Shown here: one piece after another, positions 5,657 to 8,481 of the stretch | How positions within the stretch are numbered: position 1 is the stretch's first letter | How the letters are laid out: each line of letters starts with the position of its first letter | DNA from: Alphaproteobacteria bacterium | GTDB lineage: Bacteria; Pseudomonadota; Alphaproteobacteria; Micropepsales; Micropepsaceae | Reading direction: 5' to 3' | DNA: 8,481 nt | NCBI GenBank assembly: GCA_025935155.1 | Contig: JAICVV010000070.1 | Span: 1 to 8,481, forward strand | Translations under genes and position numbers: made by a program | Notes under the pieces: model-generated | Database searches by the model: none | The model's input: the letters and a program-made list of their open reading frames with translations, nothing else | Told to the model about the DNA's origin: nothing

Positions 5657-7726
5657 TCAGTGCGGTGGCGCGCTGGAAAGTACGTCCTTAACCTTGATGG
5701 CGAGCTGCTTGAGGCCGAAGGGCTTGGGCAGGAAATGCAGGTCCTCCGCCTTTTCGTCGTGACGGCGAAACGCTTCCTCGGCATAGCCCGACATGTAGAT
5801 CACCTGGATGTCCGGCTTCATTTCCCTGACAGCTCGCACCAGGGTTGGGCCGTCCATGTTCGGCATCACCACGTCGGTAATCAGCAGGTCTATGTCATTC
5901 GCCCGCTTCTTCATGATGTCCAATGCCTGATCTCCGCCGGTCGCTTCCATTACCTCGTAGCCGCGCTGTTTCAGGGCTCGGGCCGCGAAGCTGCGGACTG
6001 CATCCTCATCCTCGACCAGCAGAATGGTTTCCTGTCCAGTGATGTCACGGGCCGGTACCGGCGGCTCCCGTGCTTCGATCTCACCGTAGTGCCGGGGTAA
6101 ATAGATGCAGAAAGTGGTGCCCTTTCCGACTTCGCTTTCCACCCCGACAAACCCGCCCGTCTGCTTGACGATGCCGTAAACGGTCGCCAGTCCAAGGCCA
6201 GTGCCTTCGCCCACCGGTTTTGTGGTGAAGAAAGGATCGAAGATCTTCTCGATGTTTTCGCTGGGAATGCCGATGCCTGTATCGGAGACCTCGACCCGCA
6301 GATAATCGCCGGCTGGCATCGTGCCGGCGGCCACGATCGCCGCCTCCCGCACCGTACGATTGCCGGCGCGAAGGACAACTGCGCCCCCCTTTTGCATGGC
6401 ATCGCGCGCATTCACAACCAGATTGATGAGTGCATTATTGAGCTGCGCTTCATCCACGTAAACAGGCCAGAGGCTTTTTCCGGTTTCGATCTTTAAGGCG
6501 ATCGCTTCCGGCAGCAGACGCCGCAGCAATTCACCCACTTCGTGAAGCATTACGCCAAGATCGACGACCCGCGGTTGCAACGTTTGCTGACGCGAGAAGG
6601 CCAGAAGCTGGCGAACGAGATTCGCGGCGCGAATGGCTGTTTGGCGGATATCGTTGATGTCCCGGAAGGAGGGATCGCCGGCCTGATGCCGCATCAGGAG
6701 GAGCTCTGAATTCCCGATGATTACGGTAAGAAGATTATTAAAGTCGTGCGCCACCCCGCCTGCCAACTGGCCGACGGCTTGCATCTTTTGCGCCTGCGAA
6801 AATTTTGCTTCCAGCTTCTTAAGTTCCGAGACATCGATCAGATAAAGTGAAACGCGGCGTTCGCCTGCCGAATCCATTGGTCGGACATACAGTTCAGCTG
6901 CAGATTCCGGTTTCGCGGCTGCACGAATCTCGATTGGGCCATTCGGGAGCGCGGGCGTTCCGGCGAGGAGGTCGTCGACTGGATCGCGATCCGAAGACCC
7001 GACCAGTTCGCCTATTGCGCGGCCGGACACATCCGATTGACCGAAGAACGCCGCAAAAGCGCCATTGTGCTCGCGAATGTGACCTTCTGCGGAAACCGTT
7101 GCGATGCCGACCGGTGCATCTTTGAGCAGGGGTGCCGGCCCGAACGAACTCGGCACCTCCAGCGACGGCCGTGGATTGTGCTCAGGCACGGCAGGCAGAA
7201 ACCACCAGGCAGTCCCACCGCTCTTTAGCGGCCTGACGGAGGCGATGAACTGCGGCCCGGATGTGAGTGCGATCGACTCTTCCCTGGCTTGCCGCGCCGC
7301 CGCGCTACGGGTGAGCCGGTACAGCGCAGTCGCGCTCTCGGTCCTGAAAGCCAACTCGGGCGGGGGCGGAGCCTCGGTTGGGTTCACGTTCACCAGACTC
7401 CGGTACGCCTCGTTGCAGGCGGCGACAGCGCCATCGTTATGGGTGATCGCCCACGCAATGTGAGAGGCAGCAGCGGCTTCCGCTATCTGCCGCGCGTTCT
7501 CAGCGGGATCCTCCCGGGTCCCGAGTACAAACAATAGCGAGGCACCGATCACGGCAATGCCGAATAAAAGTGCCACACCATCCCACGCTGCGGCACCCGG
7601 TACGGCGAGAACAACGATACCAGCCATCGCGCAAATGGCAGCACAGGCGATCGTCACCCATCGCCACGGGCCAAGAAGCGTGCGGGACTGTTCCATGCGG
7701 AAACCGGAGGCGGCGTCCATCGGCAT
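5657..7726 (-). CDS. cckA: Hybrid sensor histidine kinase CckA
   Basis: A 689-residue inner-membrane hybrid kinase that in Alphaproteobacteria feeds phosphate via ChpT to CtrA and CpdR, controlling cell cycle and motility. Two membrane helices lie at about 24-44 and 50-69. Two PAS-like regions follow (~77-180 and ~196-302). The DHp helix has [19 protein letters not shown] with phospho-acceptor His327. The ATPase domain has the N box [12 protein letters not shown] (434-445), G1 DTGIGI (482-487), FDPFFTTK (496-503) and G2 GEGTGLGL (506-513). The receiver domain (~567-685) has acidic pocket EDED (572-575), phospho-acceptor Asp618 in [10 protein letters not shown], Ser646 in [12 protein letters not shown] and Lys668 in LPKPF. 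All catalytic residues are present and the domain order and spacing match CckA. No ribosome-binding site is obvious at ATG 7726; Met3 (7720) and Met11 (7696) are alternatives. A CtrA-like box lies just upstream. Confidence 0.92.
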   Translation of the reverse strand: MPMDAASGFRMEQSRTLLGPWRWVTIACAAICAMAGIVVLAVPGAAAWDGVALLFGIAVIGASLLFVLGTREDPAENARQIAEAAAASHIAWAITHNDGAVAACNEAYRSLVNVNPTEAPPPPELAFRTESATALYRLTRSAAARQAREESIALTSGPQFIASVRPLKSGGTAWWFLPAVPEHNPRPSLEVPSSFGPAPLLKDAPVGIATVSAEGHIREHNGAFAAFFGQSDVSGRAIGELVGSSDRDPVDDLLAGTPALPNGPIEIRAAAKPESAAELYVRPMDSAGERRVSLYLIDVSELKKLEAKFSQAQKMQAVGQLAGGVAHDFNNLLTVIIGNSELLLMRHQAGDPSFRDINDIRQTAIRAANLVRQLLAFSRQQTLQPRVVDLGVMLHEVGELLRRLLPEAIALKIETGKSLWPVYVDEAQLNNALINLVVNARDAMQKGGAVVLRAGNRTVREAAIVAAGTMPAGDYLRVEVSDTGIGIPSENIEKIFDPFFTTKPVGEGTGLGLATVYGIVKQTGGFVGVESEVGKGTTFCIYLPRHYGEIEAREPPVPARDITGQETILLVEDEDAVRSFAARALKQRGYEVMEATGGDQALDIMKKRANDIDLLITDVVMPNMDGPTLVRAVREMKPDIQVIYMSGYAEEAFRRHDEKAEDLHFLPKPFGLKQLAIKVKDVLSSAPPH

Positions 7727-7743
7727 AACAATAGCTGAGTCGG

Positions 7744-7758
7744 TAAATGAATGGTTGA
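7744..7758 (-). promoter_or_regulatory. CtrA-like binding site upstream of cckA
   Basis: Read on the minus strand this is TCAA-N7-TTTA, within TCAACCATTCATTTACC. The CtrA consensus is TTAA-N7-TTAA, often extended as TTAACCAT, so each half-site has one mismatch and the AACCAT extension is present. It sits 18 bases upstream of the predicted cckA start, where a regulator could occlude or activate the promoter. Chance matches of this quality are not rare, so this is a candidate only. Confidence 0.4.
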
Positions 7759-7900
7759 CCGTTTTCCATGCTCAAGGATCCCGGCGGGCGGCCCGCGCAG
7801 GAGTTGGCGCGAAAGCTCTCAATTTGCTACAGCAGCCGCCGCGAATCGTGCCTGGTCAGCAAACGCAGAGCGTCCGCCCATTACCACTCCTTCCCCATCC

Positions 7901-8481
7901 TTGCGGTTGTTGATCGTCACCGATGCGTGGGCACCCCAGGTGAACGGCGTCGTTCGTACGCTTGAGATTCTTGGCCGCGATCTTACGGCGCTCGGGCATG
8001 ACGTCCGCTACGCGACGCCTGAAGAATGTTTTACTGTGGCGCTTCCCACCTATCCGGAAATCCGCCTCGCTGTGCGGCCGCGGAAAAGTCTGGAGCGGCT
8101 GATCGCGGAATTTCAGCCGACCGCGGTCCACATTGCCACCGAGGGGCCGCTCGGCTGGAGCGCCCGTGCTATCTGCATAAGGAGGAAGATGGCGTTTACC
8201 ACATCCTTTCACACCCGCTTTCCGGAGTACGTCACGGCACGCTTCCCCTTCGTGCCGGAAAAGGCGATCTATCGTGCGCTGCGGCACTTTCATGCTCCGG
8301 CCAGCGCAATGATGGTGGCGACTCAAACGCTGGAGCGTGAAATGCAGGGGCACGGCTTCAACAATTTGCGCATCTGGTCGCGCGGGGTGGATGTGGACCT
8401 GTTCCGGCCCGTTCCCGGTGCAAGCCTGCCGTTCGAACGGCCGATCTGGCTGTATGTCGGGCGCGTGGCGGTCGAGAAGAA
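7901..8481 (+). CDS. GT4-type glycosyltransferase, N-terminal part (3' truncated by window)
   Basis: The first 193 residues of a GT-B fold glycosyltransferase, continuing past the right edge. The N-terminus LRLLIVTDAWAPQVNGVVRT matches the MRILIVTDAWxPQVNGVVRT start of GT4 enzymes often annotated as GDP-mannose-dependent alpha-mannosyltransferase. Further family motifs are HIATEGPLGWSARA, TSFHTRFPEYV, an RALRHFH helix, SRGVDVDLFRP, and LYVGRVAVEK, which opens the C-terminal nucleotide-sugar-binding domain. The donor-binding EX7E region lies outside the window, so donor and acceptor cannot be judged; a lipid or cell-envelope polysaccharide acceptor is the usual inference. The start is taken as TTG 7901 because it aligns with the family N-terminus and no ATG or GTG was found in frame between 7799 and there. 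The upstream bases show no clear ribosome-binding site. It is divergent from cckA across 174 bp. Confidence 0.88.
   Translation, partial: MRLLIVTDAWAPQVNGVVRTLEILGRDLTALGHDVRYATPEECFTVALPTYPEIRLAVRPRKSLERLIAEFQPTAVHIATEGPLGWSARAICIRRKMAFTTSFHTRFPEYVTARFPFVPEKAIYRALRHFHAPASAMMVATQTLEREMQGHGFNNLRIWSRGVDVDLFRPVPGASLPFERPIWLYVGRVAVEK

Noticed and set aside
5971..6411. A 146-codon minus-strand open frame inside cckA
   Set aside because: It lies within the kinase ATPase and receiver domains in another frame, and the cckA frame has every catalytic motif.
7768..7965. A 65-codon plus-strand ORF (start 7768) ahead of the glycosyltransferase
   Set aside because: It overlaps the glycosyltransferase start in another frame and has no recognisable features.

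Overview
This window looks like GC-rich chromosomal DNA from an alphaproteobacterium. The strongest indicator is a full-length CckA-type hybrid histidine kinase on the minus strand, a family characteristic of Alphaproteobacteria. The rest of the gene set (PheT, RadC, an ArsR-type regulator, a sorbosone-dehydrogenase-like beta-propeller, a GT4 glycosyltransferase) fits but does not fix an order or genus. I see no tRNA, rRNA, CRISPR array, transposase or phage gene.

Layout. Positions 1-1020 (+) hold the C-terminal part of phenylalanyl-tRNA synthetase beta chain (pheT), cut by the window edge. Positions 1081-1215 hold an apparent 3' remnant of a short-chain dehydrogenase. An intact alpha/beta hydrolase follows (1225-1971, +). 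An unusual ~130-bp palindromic repeat (1982-2111) separates it from an exported PQQ-dependent-type sugar/sorbosone dehydrogenase (2149-3360, +). Next on the minus strand comes an ArsR-family repressor (3687-3992), with the decayed remains of the AHSA1/SRPBCC gene that normally forms a two-gene operon with it (3376-3673). radC (4090-4845, +) is divergent from arsR, and an inverted repeat in the gap is a candidate operator. An exported COG4798-like methyltransferase (4855-5591, -) is broken by an apparent one-base deletion. It lies 65 bp downstream of cckA (5657-7726, -). Divergent from cckA, a GT4 glycosyltransferase starts at a TTG codon (7901) and runs off the right edge.

How the genes relate. 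This is mostly a string of unrelated housekeeping and accessory genes, not one pathway. The only clear functional units are the arsR-AHSA1 pair, which is now degraded, and cckA with its putative CtrA-like site just upstream. I found no convincing undescribed multi-gene system.

The most informative signal is decay. Three places (SDR remnant, arsR tail plus AHSA1, methyltransferase) show small frame-changing lesions, while the long genes pheT, hydrolase, dehydrogenase, radC and the 2-kb cckA read cleanly. That pattern suggests real pseudogenisation of dispensable genes, although assembly error cannot be excluded from the sequence alone.
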